A stretch of 6,930 bases of DNA from Candidatus Firestoneibacteriota bacterium (GCA_030635415.1 DAOVYW010000131.1:1-6930), one strand, 5' to 3'; shown: positions 1 through 6,538, counted from the stretch's first letter. A program made the numbers and translations. The notes: generated by a model from the sequence alone, not told the origin.

Positions 1-354
1 CAAGGTTTTTTCATTAGTCAAAAGCTCTTCCGGATAACCGGCAGCCGCGACTCCCGGAAGATCACGCGGACCTACTTCCAGCACAACTTTAAGCCCCAGC
101 TCGCCCGCCTCGGATATAAAACCCCTCAAATCATTCTGAGGACGTATCTTTCCAAAATCATACTGCCCAGGCGCTGTTTGATGGATACGCGGCAGAACAC
201 TGATAGAGACAACTTCGTGTCCGGCCTGCCGATAGGTCCTAAGGACATCGCGCCACCGCGAACGTTCCAAATCCCAATAATTGACTTGACCCCAGACCCA
301 GGAAAGATGCCGGCTTTCAATCTCCCAACCAGAGGCGCGAAGTTTAACCGTCAT
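1..354 (-). CDS. N-terminal part of a probable GH35-like beta-galactosidase-type glycoside hydrolase (C-terminus outside window)
   Basis: An open frame starts with ATG at 354 and stays open for 118 codons to the window edge. The protein resembles the first strands of a GH35/GH42-type TIM barrel. W34-R-D-x-L is followed by YRQAG (41-45), matching the 'W...L..yk.aG.n.v' helix of beta-galactosidases. PGQYDF (62-67) matches the family's 'PGqfDF' motif, and N74-DLRGFISEAGELGLKVVLEVGP (to 96) followed by GYPEELL (106-112) matches the 'L..f...a...gl.vilr.GP....w..GG.P.WLL' stretch. There is no signal peptide at this start, so a cytoplasmic enzyme is likely unless the true start differs. The catalytic glutamates would lie downstream and cannot be checked. 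The start lies 6 bases after the upstream regulator's stop with only a weak ribosome site (GTGGAAAA, inside that gene), suggesting co-transcription and coupling. A related (beta/alpha)8 hydrolase family is the main alternative. Confidence 0.6.
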   Translation of the reverse strand, partial: MTVKLRASGWEIESRHLSWVWGQVNYWDLERSRWRDVLRTYRQAGHEVVSISVLPRIHQTAPGQYDFGKIRPQNDLRGFISEAGELGLKVVLEVGPRDLPGVAAAGYPEELLTNEKTL

Positions 355-360
355 ATGGTC

Positions 361-1281
361 TTAATTTTCCACTGACATGGTGACAAACCGATTTTTCCCG
401 GTCTTCTTGGATTGATAGAGAGCTTCATCCGCCCGTTTAATCAGTTCTTCCATGGTACCGATTTTACCGGTAGAATAGGCGGTAGCTCCCAGAGAAATAG
501 TCACCCTCTTTTTGGGATCACTGCTGACAAATCGCTCCTCTTCGACCAGTGCACGTATACGTTCACCCACTGTCTCGGCTCCGCCCAAATCGGTTTGGGG
601 TAGAATCATAATAAACTCCTCGCCCCCATAGCGGGCTAGAATATCAACTACCCGGTTGGCGTTTTTCATGATAATCGCTATTCTTTGAAGAACCTGATCG
701 CCCTGCAGGTGCCCAAAAGTGTCGTTGATCACCTTAAAATCATCAATATCAACTATAATGCAGGCAATCGGATATTTATAACGTCGGGCCCGCTCAAGCT
801 CTTCATGAAATCTTTCCATCAAATATCTCCGGTTATATAAAGCGGTCAAGGGATCTGTCATGGATAGTTCCGATAGCCGCGCATTAGTCTGCCGCAGAGT
901 ATCATGTTCGCCCTTGATGCGCAGCGCAGCCTCCACCCGGGCGATTAATTCATCCAGATCAAAAGGCTTGGTAATATAATCATGTCCTCCCATGTGGAGC
1001 CCTACAACCTTGCTGTCGGTTTCACCTTTAACCGTAACAAAGATAACCGGAATATGCTTCAGTTCCTCACATTCCTTCAGCAGTTTAAGAACTTCATAAC
1101 CATTAAGCTTGGGCATCATCACATCCAAAAGAATCAGATCCGGCACCATTTCCTTGGCCATGGCAAAAGCTTTTTTACCGTCATCGGCCCACACCGTGGA
1201 ATACCCTTTGGCTTCCAGAATAATTTTCACCAATTCAGCGATATTTTCGTCATCCTCGGCGATTAATATATTTTCAGTCAT
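361..1281 (-). CDS. Response regulator with REC and GGDEF domains (probable diguanylate cyclase)
   Basis: This 306-residue cytoplasmic protein has the REC-GGDEF layout of a two-component diguanylate cyclase, which makes cyclic di-GMP from two GTP. The receiver domain (about 3-122) keeps the acidic pair D10/D11, phospho-acceptor D53 in LLDVMMP, T83 and K105 in TKPF. A short linker (123-140) leads to the GGDEF domain (about 141-304): TDPLTALYNRR at 142-152, DIDDFKVINDTFGH at 178-191 and active site GGEEF at 219-223. R210-V-V-D213 lies exactly five residues before GGEEF, matching the inhibitory I-site RxxD, so product inhibition is expected. No EAL or HD-GYP domain is present, so a pure synthase is predicted. 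No partner histidine kinase lies in the window. ATG at 1281 is fixed by a near-perfect ribosome site. The gene lies between a tRNA-Leu gene and a glycoside hydrolase gene. Confidence 0.95.
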   Translation of the reverse strand: MTENILIAEDDENIAELVKIILEAKGYSTVWADDGKKAFAMAKEMVPDLILLDVMMPKLNGYEVLKLLKECEELKHIPVIFVTVKGETDSKVVGLHMGGHDYITKPFDLDELIARVEAALRIKGEHDTLRQTNARLSELSMTDPLTALYNRRYLMERFHEELERARRYKYPIACIIVDIDDFKVINDTFGHLQGDQVLQRIAIIMKNANRVVDILARYGGEEFIMILPQTDLGGAETVGERIRALVEEERFVSSDPKKRVTISLGATAYSTGKIGTMEELIKRADEALYQSKKTGKNRFVTMSVEN

Positions 1282-1284
1282 AAA

Positions 1285-1292
1285 CCACCTCC
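1285..1292 (-). promoter_or_regulatory. Strong Shine-Dalgarno site for the REC-GGDEF gene
   Basis: On the minus strand the bases read GGAGGTGG, with AAA and the ATG following. This is close to the full anti-Shine-Dalgarno complement and fixes the start at 1281. It is much stronger than the sites of the other genes in the window, suggesting efficient translation of this regulator. Confidence 0.8.
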
Positions 1293-1328
1293 AAAAAATA
1301 TAACCTATTCTGCTTTGCTATTAGCATC

Positions 1329-1350
1329 TCCCTGCGGTTTGCTTCAGGGA
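1329..1350 (-). other. Small hairpin between tRNA-Leu and the regulator gene
   Basis: TCCCTG at 1329-1334 pairs with CAGGGA at 1345-1350 across a 10-base loop, giving a 6-bp stem 13 bases past the tRNA CCA end in the direction of transcription. No T-tract follows directly; the only T-run (TATATTTTTT) comes some 25 bases later, next to the regulator's ribosome site. It may be a processing or weak attenuation structure for a tRNA-regulator transcript. It does not qualify as a standard intrinsic terminator. Confidence 0.3.
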
Positions 1351-1362
1351 AATTGACCGCTC

Positions 1363-1447
1363 TGGTGCGAGGGGCGGGACTTGAACCCGCACGGATTGCT
1401 CCATACGCCCCTCAAACGTATGTGTCTGCCAATTCCACCACCCTCGC
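1363..1447 (-). tRNA. tRNA-Leu, anticodon GAG
   Basis: The minus strand folds into a complete class II tRNA. Acceptor arm GCGAGGG (1447-1441) pairs with CCCTCGC (1373-1367), followed by discriminator A (1366) and an encoded CCA (1365-1363). The anticodon stem TACGT/GCGTA encloses the 7-base loop TTGAGGG, placing anticodon GAG at 1413-1411, with G at the position after the anticodon as usual for tRNA-Leu. The variable arm has a 3-bp stem GGA/TCC around GCAA. The T-arm GCGGG-TTCAAGT-CCCGC is perfect. GAG reads CUC and CUU leucine codons. The long variable arm and GAG anticodon together make the identity secure. Confidence 0.96.
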
Positions 1448-1476
1448 ACAAGTTTGTCTTTTCATACATATTAAAA

Positions 1477-1505
1477 AAAATACATTATTATTTTAGTAAT
1501 GTCAA
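1477..1505 (-). promoter_or_regulatory. Sigma-70-type promoter for tRNA-Leu
   Basis: On the minus strand a perfect -35 box TTGACA (1505-1500) is followed after 17 bases by TATTTT (1482-1477), a 4-of-6 match to the -10 consensus. The expected start point is near 1470, about 22 bases before the tRNA 5' end, a normal leader length for processing. The surrounding sequence is very AT-rich. This is the best promoter in the window, and may also drive the regulator and hydrolase genes downstream. Confidence 0.65.
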
Positions 1506-1545
1506 GTGTATCCCTGATCCTGGTTGAAAATCATGCTTTATGAAA

Positions 1546-1674
1546 TTAATCCTCTGCCCGCAAGTTACGGAGCATCCACTTCTTAGTCGCCGTCTCAAAT
1601 GGCGGCCAAGCTTCTAAAATTTCAATTCTCCCAATACAACAATATCTGGAAACTCCTATGAATGAGACAAACAA
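1546..1674 (-). other. 42-codon open frame in the spacer, possible small gene or remnant
   Basis: An open frame runs from a TTG at 1674 to a TAA at 1546-1548. Its second half looks protein-like, with mixed charge and aromatic residues: IEILEAWPPFETATKKWM (residues 17-34) then LRNLRAED at the end. I do not recognise the family. There is no ATG or GTG in a useful place and no ribosome site at a sensible distance from the TTG; an AGGAG sequence lies inside the frame without a good start after it. The composition is less AT-rich than the flanking spacer. It could be the C-terminal remnant of a lost gene, a real small protein, or chance. It sits between the transporter ATPase gene and the tRNA promoter. 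Confidence 0.2.
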
Positions 1675-1732
1675 ATTTTAATTATTTTACCATTATTACT
1701 CTTTTATTTTCAAATTATTATTGCAAATGCAT

Positions 1733-2689
1733 CTACTTTATTTCCTTGCTCCTACAGCAAGCAACAGTATGATTCGCATCTATTGAAAAAAGCTCATTTT
1801 CATAATCAAGACAGACTTGCCTTCTATATTTACACCGGCTGTAAAATCGACAGCCAGGCGCAGGATTAACCGGTGATGGAAGCTCGCCTTTTAATATCGA
1901 TCGTAATCTTCCTCGTCCCGGTTCAAGTTTTGGCAGAGCTTCCAATAGAGCTTGGGTATACGGATGTCCGGTATTATTAAAAAGTTCTTCTGCCGGCGCA
2001 AGTTCCATAATTCTTCCCAGGTACATAACCGCAACTTCATCTGCTAAATGACCCACTACCCGCAGATCATGAGATATAAAAATCATGGAAAGATGCAGTC
2101 GTGCCTGGAGTTCCAGAAAGAGATTGATAATTTGTGCTTGTATGGAAACATCCAGAGAAGAAACCGGCTCATCGGCAACAATCAACTCCGGCCCCACAGC
2201 CAGAGCCCTGGCCAGACCCAGACGCTGGCGTTGTCCTCCGGAAAGCTGGTGCGGATATCTTTCCATGACCTCAGAACCCAATCCCACCATTTCGAGCAAA
2301 TTATGGATTTCATCTTTGCTACCCGGCTTTTCATGCAATCGCAAAGGTTCCTCAAGTGTACGATAGACTGTAAACCGGGGATTAAGACTTCCGTAGGGAT
2401 CCTGAAAAACCGGTTGGAATTTCCATCTAATCCTGCGCAAGGATGCGCCTTTAAGCTCGTGAATTGCTTGACCATCTAAATATATCCCGCCTCGACTGGG
2501 TTCTTCTAATCTGCAAATTAATCTACCGAGTGTACTTTTTCCACAGCCGGATTCTCCCACCAATCCAAGGGTTTTATTCTTTTCCAATTTTAAACTTATA
2601 TGATCTACTGCTACCAGAAGGTTTTTAGTCTTAATAATCCCATTATGCTTCGTGGTATAATCTTTGCCTAAGTTTTTTATTTCCAGCAT
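1733..2689 (-). CDS. Peptide/nickel-type ABC transporter ATPase, OppF/DppF-like
   Basis: This is one of the two cytoplasmic ATPases of an Opp/Dpp-type importer. It has 318 residues, normal for OppF/DppF. The Walker A motif GESGCGKST is at 45-53, the Q-loop Q96 lies in VFQDPYGSLNPR, the signature LSGGQ is at 149-153, Walker B LIVADE at 169-174, the D-loop SSLD at 177-180 and the switch histidine H207 in ISHD. The C-terminal oligopeptide/dipeptide extension begins near GHPYTQALL and contains C280, C286, C293 and C311 (spacing 5, 6, 17), the same spacing as in its partner ATPase; in this family these cysteines are known to bind an iron-sulfur cluster. The VFQDPYxSLNPR form and ADEPVSSLD favour the F rather than the D subunit. 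AAGGA six bases before the ATG supports the start at 2689. It is separated from the D gene by 174 bases carrying a repeat, so it may be expressed at a different level. Confidence 0.94.
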   Translation of the reverse strand: MLEIKNLGKDYTTKHNGIIKTKNLLVAVDHISLKLEKNKTLGLVGESGCGKSTLGRLICRLEEPSRGGIYLDGQAIHELKGASLRRIRWKFQPVFQDPYGSLNPRFTVYRTLEEPLRLHEKPGSKDEIHNLLEMVGLGSEVMERYPHQLSGGQRQRLGLARALAVGPELIVADEPVSSLDVSIQAQIINLFLELQARLHLSMIFISHDLRVVGHLADEVAVMYLGRIMELAPAEELFNNTGHPYTQALLEALPKLEPGRGRLRSILKGELPSPVNPAPGCRFYSRCKYRRQVCLDYENELFSIDANHTVACCRSKEIK

Positions 2690-2863
2690 TTTTCGTCCTT
2701 AATTGTATTGTAAAAAATCAGGTTCTCCTGGTTGCGTACATAATCCAATGTTTTTGTAGGGCCCGGCTTCCATGCCGGCCCACGAATTCAACATCACACG
2801 TTTGGGCAGACATGGAAGTCCGTCCCTACGCAAAACCTCACCATTTCGTGACGCAAAACATTA
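2690..2863. other. Spacer between D and F ATPase genes with repeat and possible attenuator
   Basis: The spacer interrupts an otherwise tightly packed operon. It holds the palindromic element listed separately and, closer to the F gene, a short stem on the minus strand: CAGG (2730-2727), loop AGAA, CCTG (2722-2719), then A and a run of six T (2717-2712). A 4-bp stem is too short for a convincing terminator but could cause pausing. ACGCAAAAC occurs twice on the plus strand (2828-2836 and 2851-2859), once at the edge of the repeat. I see no strong promoter for the F gene. Confidence 0.5.
2756..2829. repeat. MITE-like palindromic repeat inside the transporter operon
   Basis: Two 27-base arms (2756-2782 and 2803-2829) are inverted copies matching at 22 of 27 positions around a 20-base loop. 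The ends are GTAGGG and CCCTAC, and the shared core is CTTCCATG. Each arm is also partly self-complementary, for example CCGGC-TTCCAT-GCCGG in the left arm, so a cruciform or a double hairpin in RNA is possible. The outer flanks also mirror each other: GTTTTT before the left arm, and GCAAAAC after the right one. The left end (ATGTTTTTGTAGGGC) matches an end of the element near 6686, in opposite orientation. No coding sequence is inside, so it would be a non-autonomous dispersed repeat. Confidence 0.75.
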
Positions 2864-3832
2864 TTACACCGGATTCCAACACGCGTAACTCATATTATCA
2901 TTAACTAATGTTTTAGGAGGCATTAGCTTCACACATTTCTCCAATCTTCGGGTACAACGTGGATGAAAAGGACATCCTGACGGCATTTCCTGCGGATCAG
3001 GAGGAAATCCACTTATAGTTTTCAGCTTTTTCTTTTTAGAATCAATCTTGGGAATGGATTCAATCAGTCCTTTAGTATATGGATGCCGATGAGAATTAAT
3101 TATTTCACTTGGGCAAGTTGTCTCAACAATACGACCGGCATACATAATCGCAATTTCATCTGAAATCTCGGAAATAATCCCTAAATCATGTGATATCAAT
3201 ATAATTGACATGTTCTTAGAGCGTTGTATTAACTCTATCAAGTCCAGTATTTGCGCTTGAACAGTAACATCAAGAGCTGTGGTTGGTTCGTCTAAAATCA
3301 GGCAGGATGGATCGCATAATAATGCCATGGCAATAAGCACCCGCTGTTTCATTCCTCCAGATAGCTGGTGAGGATAATCCTTTATGCGTTTCTGTGGGTC
3401 AGGTATGTCTACCTGTTTCAGGCTCTCAATTGCCATGTCACAAGCTTCTCGTGACCCGATATTTTTATGCCTTAGAATGGTCTCTACTAATTGCTGTTCC
3501 AGGTTAAAAACCGGATTTAAAGCCGTAGAAGGATCCTGGAAAACAATTGATATTTCAGCTCCACGGAGTTTTTCGCACTCTTTTTCTTCTAATCCGACGA
3601 GTTCCTGGCCTTGGTATTTAATAGATCCCTGGATTATCCCGGGTATGGGAACCAACCCCAGAATAGACAAAGCGGTTATGCTTTTGCCGCATCCGGACTC
3701 CCCGACTATTCCCAGTGTTTTTCCGCGACCGATGCTAAAGCTACAGCCTCTTACAACTTGAACGCCTTCCCCGCTTACACCTGGAAAAGCTACAACTAAA
3801 TCCTTGACTGAAAGAATTGAAGAATCAGGCAC
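2864..3832 (-). CDS. Peptide/nickel-type ABC transporter ATPase, OppD/DppD-like
   Basis: This is the partner ATPase of the importer. I choose the GTG at 3832 (322 residues), because SILSVKDLVVAF then begins where OppD/DppD proteins normally begin, and the overlap with the upstream permease gene is only 8 bases (GTGCCTGA). An ATG at 3868 would add 12 residues and give a 44-base overlap. From the GTG: Walker A GESGCGKS at 44-51, Q-loop Q99 in VFQDPSTALNP, signature LSGGM at 157-161, Walker B LILDE at 178-182, D-loop TALD at 185-188 and H215 in ISHD. The C-terminal family extension starts near RHPYTKGL and contains C287, C293, C300 and C318, the usual iron-sulfur ligands. FQDPSTALNP and DEPTTALD are typical of the D subunit. 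Translation is probably coupled to the permease gene; GGGGG lies 8 bases before the GTG. Confidence 0.93.
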   Translation of the reverse strand: MPDSSILSVKDLVVAFPGVSGEGVQVVRGCSFSIGRGKTLGIVGESGCGKSITALSILGLVPIPGIIQGSIKYQGQELVGLEEKECEKLRGAEISIVFQDPSTALNPVFNLEQQLVETILRHKNIGSREACDMAIESLKQVDIPDPQKRIKDYPHQLSGGMKQRVLIAMALLCDPSCLILDEPTTALDVTVQAQILDLIELIQRSKNMSIILISHDLGIISEISDEIAIMYAGRIVETTCPSEIINSHRHPYTKGLIESIPKIDSKKKKLKTISGFPPDPQEMPSGCPFHPRCTRRLEKCVKLMPPKTLVNDNMSYACWNPV

Positions 3833-4679
3833 GATTATCGCCCCCGGATAAGCGTGGGTCCATGGCATCTCTTAAACCGTCTCCCAGTAAATTATATCCC
3901 AGTACGGTTATAAATATTGCCATCCCAGGTGCCAGGGTCAGCCACCAAGCCTCTCTCATACATTCTGTGCTAGAGGTTAAAATATTCCCCCATGAAGCCA
4001 TGGGAGGCTTAACACCTAAACCTAAAAAACTCAGGCCGGATTCCAGGAGAATGGCTCCAGCTATTCCAAAGGTTGCGGATATAAAAATAGGAGCCAAAGC
4101 ATTAGGTAAAATATGAATGAAAATAATGCGCCCATTTGATGCACCCACAGCCCGGGCAACGCTGACATAATCCCGCTGCTTTAAAGTTAGAAATTCGGCC
4201 CGTACCAAACGCGATAACTCCGTCCAACCAGTCAAACCGATAATTACCATTATATTAAATAAGCTAGGACCTAAAAATACTATCAGCATTAAAATTAAAA
4301 AAAGCGTGGGAATACATAACACAATATCCACGGTACGCATGATTAATTGGTCCACCCATCCCCCGAAATAACCTGCCAGAGCGCCCATCAAGACCCCAAT
4401 AAACAAAGAGATTCCCACTGCCACAAATCCCACAGAAAGCGAGACTCTCCCGCCGTAGAGCATGCGGGAAAGAACATCCCGGCCCAATTGATCCGTACCC
4501 ATCCAGTGTGACACACTGGGCGGAAGCAATTTTTGGGAAAGATCTTGTTTATCCGGAGCATAAGGAGCTATCACCGGGGCTGCCAGACTCAGCAAAATCA
4601 GAATTATAACCAAAACAGCGCCTAAAACCGCGATCCGCTTACACATAAACTTTCTCCAGAATACGGATGCTCTTCTCAT
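3825..4679 (-). CDS. Peptide/nickel-type ABC transporter permease, OppC/DppC-like
   Basis: This inner-membrane permease has 284 residues, normal for DppC/OppC. An N-terminal cytoplasmic stretch rich in R and K leads into a first membrane segment at about 16-38, followed by APYAPDKQDL and HWMGTDQLGRDVLSR (58-72), the hallmark of the C-type subunits. Further membrane segments lie at about 82-104, 118-138, 140-156, 196-216 and 246-268. The ATPase-contacting EAA loop is at about 171-195 (YVSVARAVGASNGRIIFIHI then LPNALAP). It ends with GDGLRDAMDPRL, as usual for the family. Its ATG overlaps the stop of the B permease by 4 bases, and AGGA (4690-4687) lies seven bases before the ATG. The B-C-D order is the classic Opp/Dpp arrangement. 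The transported substrate cannot be read from the sequence. Confidence 0.95.
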   Translation of the reverse strand: MRRASVFWRKFMCKRIAVLGAVLVIILILLSLAAPVIAPYAPDKQDLSQKLLPPSVSHWMGTDQLGRDVLSRMLYGGRVSLSVGFVAVGISLFIGVLMGALAGYFGGWVDQLIMRTVDIVLCIPTLFLILMLIVFLGPSLFNIMVIIGLTGWTELSRLVRAEFLTLKQRDYVSVARAVGASNGRIIFIHILPNALAPIFISATFGIAGAILLESGLSFLGLGVKPPMASWGNILTSSTECMREAWWLTLAPGMAIFITVLGYNLLGDGLRDAMDPRLSGGDNRA

Positions 4680-5644
4680 AAACGAATCCTGGGATCATTC
4701 AAGGCATATAGCACATCAGCTAAAATATTGCCCAAAAGTGTCAGGACAGCACCAATCACGGCTATTCCCATTATGGTCGGATAATCGAAGCCAAAAGCCG
4801 CATCATACGCCAAGCGTCCCATACCCGGCCAGGCAAATATGGTTTCAAAGATAAAACTGCCGCCAATGAGCCCGGGTATAGCCAGCCCGATAATCGTAAT
4901 TATTGGAAGCAGCGCGTTTTTCAAGGCGTGAACATAATAAACGCGATTTTTGGCCAAGCCTTTGGCCCGGGCCGTACGAATGTAATCCTGCCTGACCACC
5001 TCCAGCATATTTCCCCTGGTATACCTTGAAATGGAAGCTAATCCGCCAAAAGCCGTAATCGTTACCGGTAGAATAAGATGCAAAACATAGTCCCAGAATT
5101 TTCCTAGGGGACTGAGGAAATCATGATCAATGTCCCGGATTCCAGACATGGGAAGCCAGTCCAGAATTACGCTAAATAACAGCATGCATAGTAAGGCCAG
5201 CCAGAATGCCGGTATTGAATATCCGGCAAAAGTCATCATGGTGATAACCCGGTCCCGGCGGGTATTGTGATGCATGGCGGAATAAACTCCCAGGGGTATG
5301 CCCAATAAAAATATCATAAATATGGAGAGTCCGCTCAGCAGTAAGGTGGCTGGCAGACGCTCTCCGATCTTGGCGATCACAAGCCGCTGATCCAGAAATG
5401 ACCTCCCGAAATCCAGACGCAACAGGCGGCTGACCCAGAGAACATACTGCTGGTACAAGGGTTTATCCAGGTCATAAAGTTCTTGCAGGCGTGCCGCGGA
5501 ATCCGGAGAAACATTGGGATTCATATCCATCTGTATCGAGGTAAACCCACCCGGCGTTAAATGGATAATCCCAAAAGTAATAACCGTGATACCAAAAAGA
5601 ATAGGCAAGGAAAGCAATAAACGTCTAATCAGATATTTTAGCAT
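4676..5644 (-). CDS. Peptide/nickel-type ABC transporter permease, OppB/DppB-like
   Basis: This inner-membrane permease of 322 residues pairs with the C subunit. It starts with MLKYLIRRLLLSLPILFGIT, the standard DppB/OppB opening, with a first membrane segment at about 9-29. HLTPGG (28-33) and LYDLDKPLYQQY (56-67) are conserved family features, as is LDFGRSF (77-83). Further membrane segments lie at about 99-121, 133-165, 184-205, 247-270 and 290-314. The EAA loop that docks on the ATPases is at about 221-245 (YIRTARAKGLAKNRVYYVHA). FETIFAWPGMGRL (266-278) and the C-terminal ALNDPRIRL are also typical. The ATG comes 4 bases after the reductase stop codon, with no good ribosome site nearby (GGAGTGG is about 20 bases away), so translation probably depends on coupling to the upstream gene. 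Confidence 0.96.
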   Translation of the reverse strand: MLKYLIRRLLLSLPILFGITVITFGIIHLTPGGFTSIQMDMNPNVSPDSAARLQELYDLDKPLYQQYVLWVSRLLRLDFGRSFLDQRLVIAKIGERLPATLLLSGLSIFMIFLLGIPLGVYSAMHHNTRRDRVITMMTFAGYSIPAFWLALLCMLLFSVILDWLPMSGIRDIDHDFLSPLGKFWDYVLHLILPVTITAFGGLASISRYTRGNMLEVVRQDYIRTARAKGLAKNRVYYVHALKNALLPIITIIGLAIPGLIGGSFIFETIFAWPGMGRLAYDAAFGFDYPTIMGIAVIGAVLTLLGNILADVLYALNDPRIRL

Positions 5645-5648
5645 TTGG

Positions 5649-6488
5649 CTATTTCAAAAAATCCACTCCGTAAAAGAGACGGATAACCTTTTCTTTTATT
5701 CCGGAACTCATAAAAGGCAGAAGTATCGGGAGCAGCATAGCTAGAAAATCAGCCGCCGAATAATAGGTCTTAGGACAACGTTTTTTCAGAACACGATGCA
5801 CAACTTTAGCCACCAAAACCGGCTGGGGCGCTACCCGGATATTCTTATCGATTATTTCCCAGCATTTTTCGCTCCACTTCTTATATGGCGAATCCTCTGG
5901 TATATGTTTCAAGGTAACTTCATTGAAATTGGTTCGGATATCCCCGGGACGTACGGCCGCCACCTTGATTCCAAAACCTCTCAGTTCCTGCCGGAGCCCT
6001 TCGGTAAAGGCTTCAATGGCATATTTACCGGCAGAATAATGGGTCTGATATGGTATGGCCGTGATTCCTGCCATAGAACTGATCATAATGATGCGGCCGG
6101 AGCGTTGTTGGCGCATATGGGGAATAACCGCCTTTAGTACTCGCAGATATCCATAAACATTAGTATCAAACTGCTGGATAACCATCTCCATCGGCATCTC
6201 TTCTATACTGCCATAGATACCGGTGCCCGCATTGCATATCAGGATATCCAGCCCGCCAAACCGGCGTATAATGGAATCAACGCCCTCCTTAACCGATTTT
6301 TCGTTGGTAACATCCATTTCCAGAAATTGGAGACGTTCACCATATTTGGCCTGGGCCTGGGCGATTAGGCCCGCTCTTTTACTGAGCGAGCGCGTTGTAC
6401 CATAGACCTGGTAGCCTTTATCCGCTAAGAATTGCGCTATCGCCCATCCAATTCCGGACGATGCGCCGGTAATCAGCACTTTTTCCAT
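5649..6488 (-). CDS. Short-chain dehydrogenase/reductase (classical SDR)
   Basis: This 279-residue protein is a classical SDR that oxidises an alcohol or reduces a carbonyl with NAD(P). The cofactor motif TGASSGIG is at 7-14, D59-V lies after the third strand, NAG is at 86-88 and N110, S138, Y151 and K155 complete the Asn-Ser-Tyr-Lys active site (YSAGK). RPGDIRT follows the sixth strand. R33 after the second strand, with no acid there, favours NADPH. The C-terminal extension (about 235-279, including LAMLLPILLPFM) resembles the hydrophobic tail of retinol or steroid dehydrogenase-like SDRs and may bind membranes or a lipophilic substrate. The substrate is unknown. The gene leads the transporter run, and 4 bases separate it from the B permease. 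GGGAG nine bases before the ATG supports this start. Confidence 0.95.
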   Translation of the reverse strand: MEKVLITGASSGIGWAIAQFLADKGYQVYGTTRSLSKRAGLIAQAQAKYGERLQFLEMDVTNEKSVKEGVDSIIRRFGGLDILICNAGTGIYGSIEEMPMEMVIQQFDTNVYGYLRVLKAVIPHMRQQRSGRIIMISSMAGITAIPYQTHYSAGKYAIEAFTEGLRQELRGFGIKVAAVRPGDIRTNFNEVTLKHIPEDSPYKKWSEKCWEIIDKNIRVAPQPVLVAKVVHRVLKKRCPKTYYSAADFLAMLLPILLPFMSSGIKEKVIRLFYGVDFLK

Positions 6489-6538
6489 AATTCATTTCTC
6501 CCTTTATATTTTGCATTTTTTTCAATCTGTCACCATTT

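Larger units (their letters stand above)
1448..1732. other. AT-rich spacer between the ATPase (F) gene and tRNA-Leu
   Basis: This 285-base gap holds the tRNA promoter and the short open frame described separately. Its ends (1448-1500 and about 1640-1732) are strongly AT-rich. I see no GC-rich hairpin followed by a T-tract after the ATPase stop codon, so the transporter operon has no clear intrinsic terminator here. Only small stems are visible, such as CGCC/GGCG near 1588-1605. Confidence 0.5.

Noticed and set aside
126..320. Minus-strand 64-codon frame in the hydrolase region
   Set aside because: It overlaps the glycoside hydrolase in another frame; the hydrolase frame has the family motifs and a position just after the regulator stop codon.
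1329..1350. Intrinsic terminator after tRNA-Leu
   Set aside because: The stem has 6 bp with a 10-base loop, and no T-tract follows within about 20 bases, so I list it only as a hairpin.
2048..2479. Plus-strand 143-codon open frame
   Set aside because: It is antisense to the F ATPase gene, whose motifs are all intact; the reading frame is a by-product of the codon use of that gene.
2712..2730. Intrinsic terminator between the two ATPase genes
   Set aside because: A T-run follows, but the stem has only 4 bp; it is mentioned as a possible pause site and not listed as a terminator.
2690..2863. Riboswitch or T-box before the F ATPase gene
   Set aside because: The only folded structure is the symmetrical repeat, and no conserved riboswitch core or specifier/antiterminator pattern is visible.
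3384..3761. Plus-strand 125-codon open frame
   Set aside because: It is antisense to the D ATPase gene with its full motif set, and the translation has no recognisable domain.
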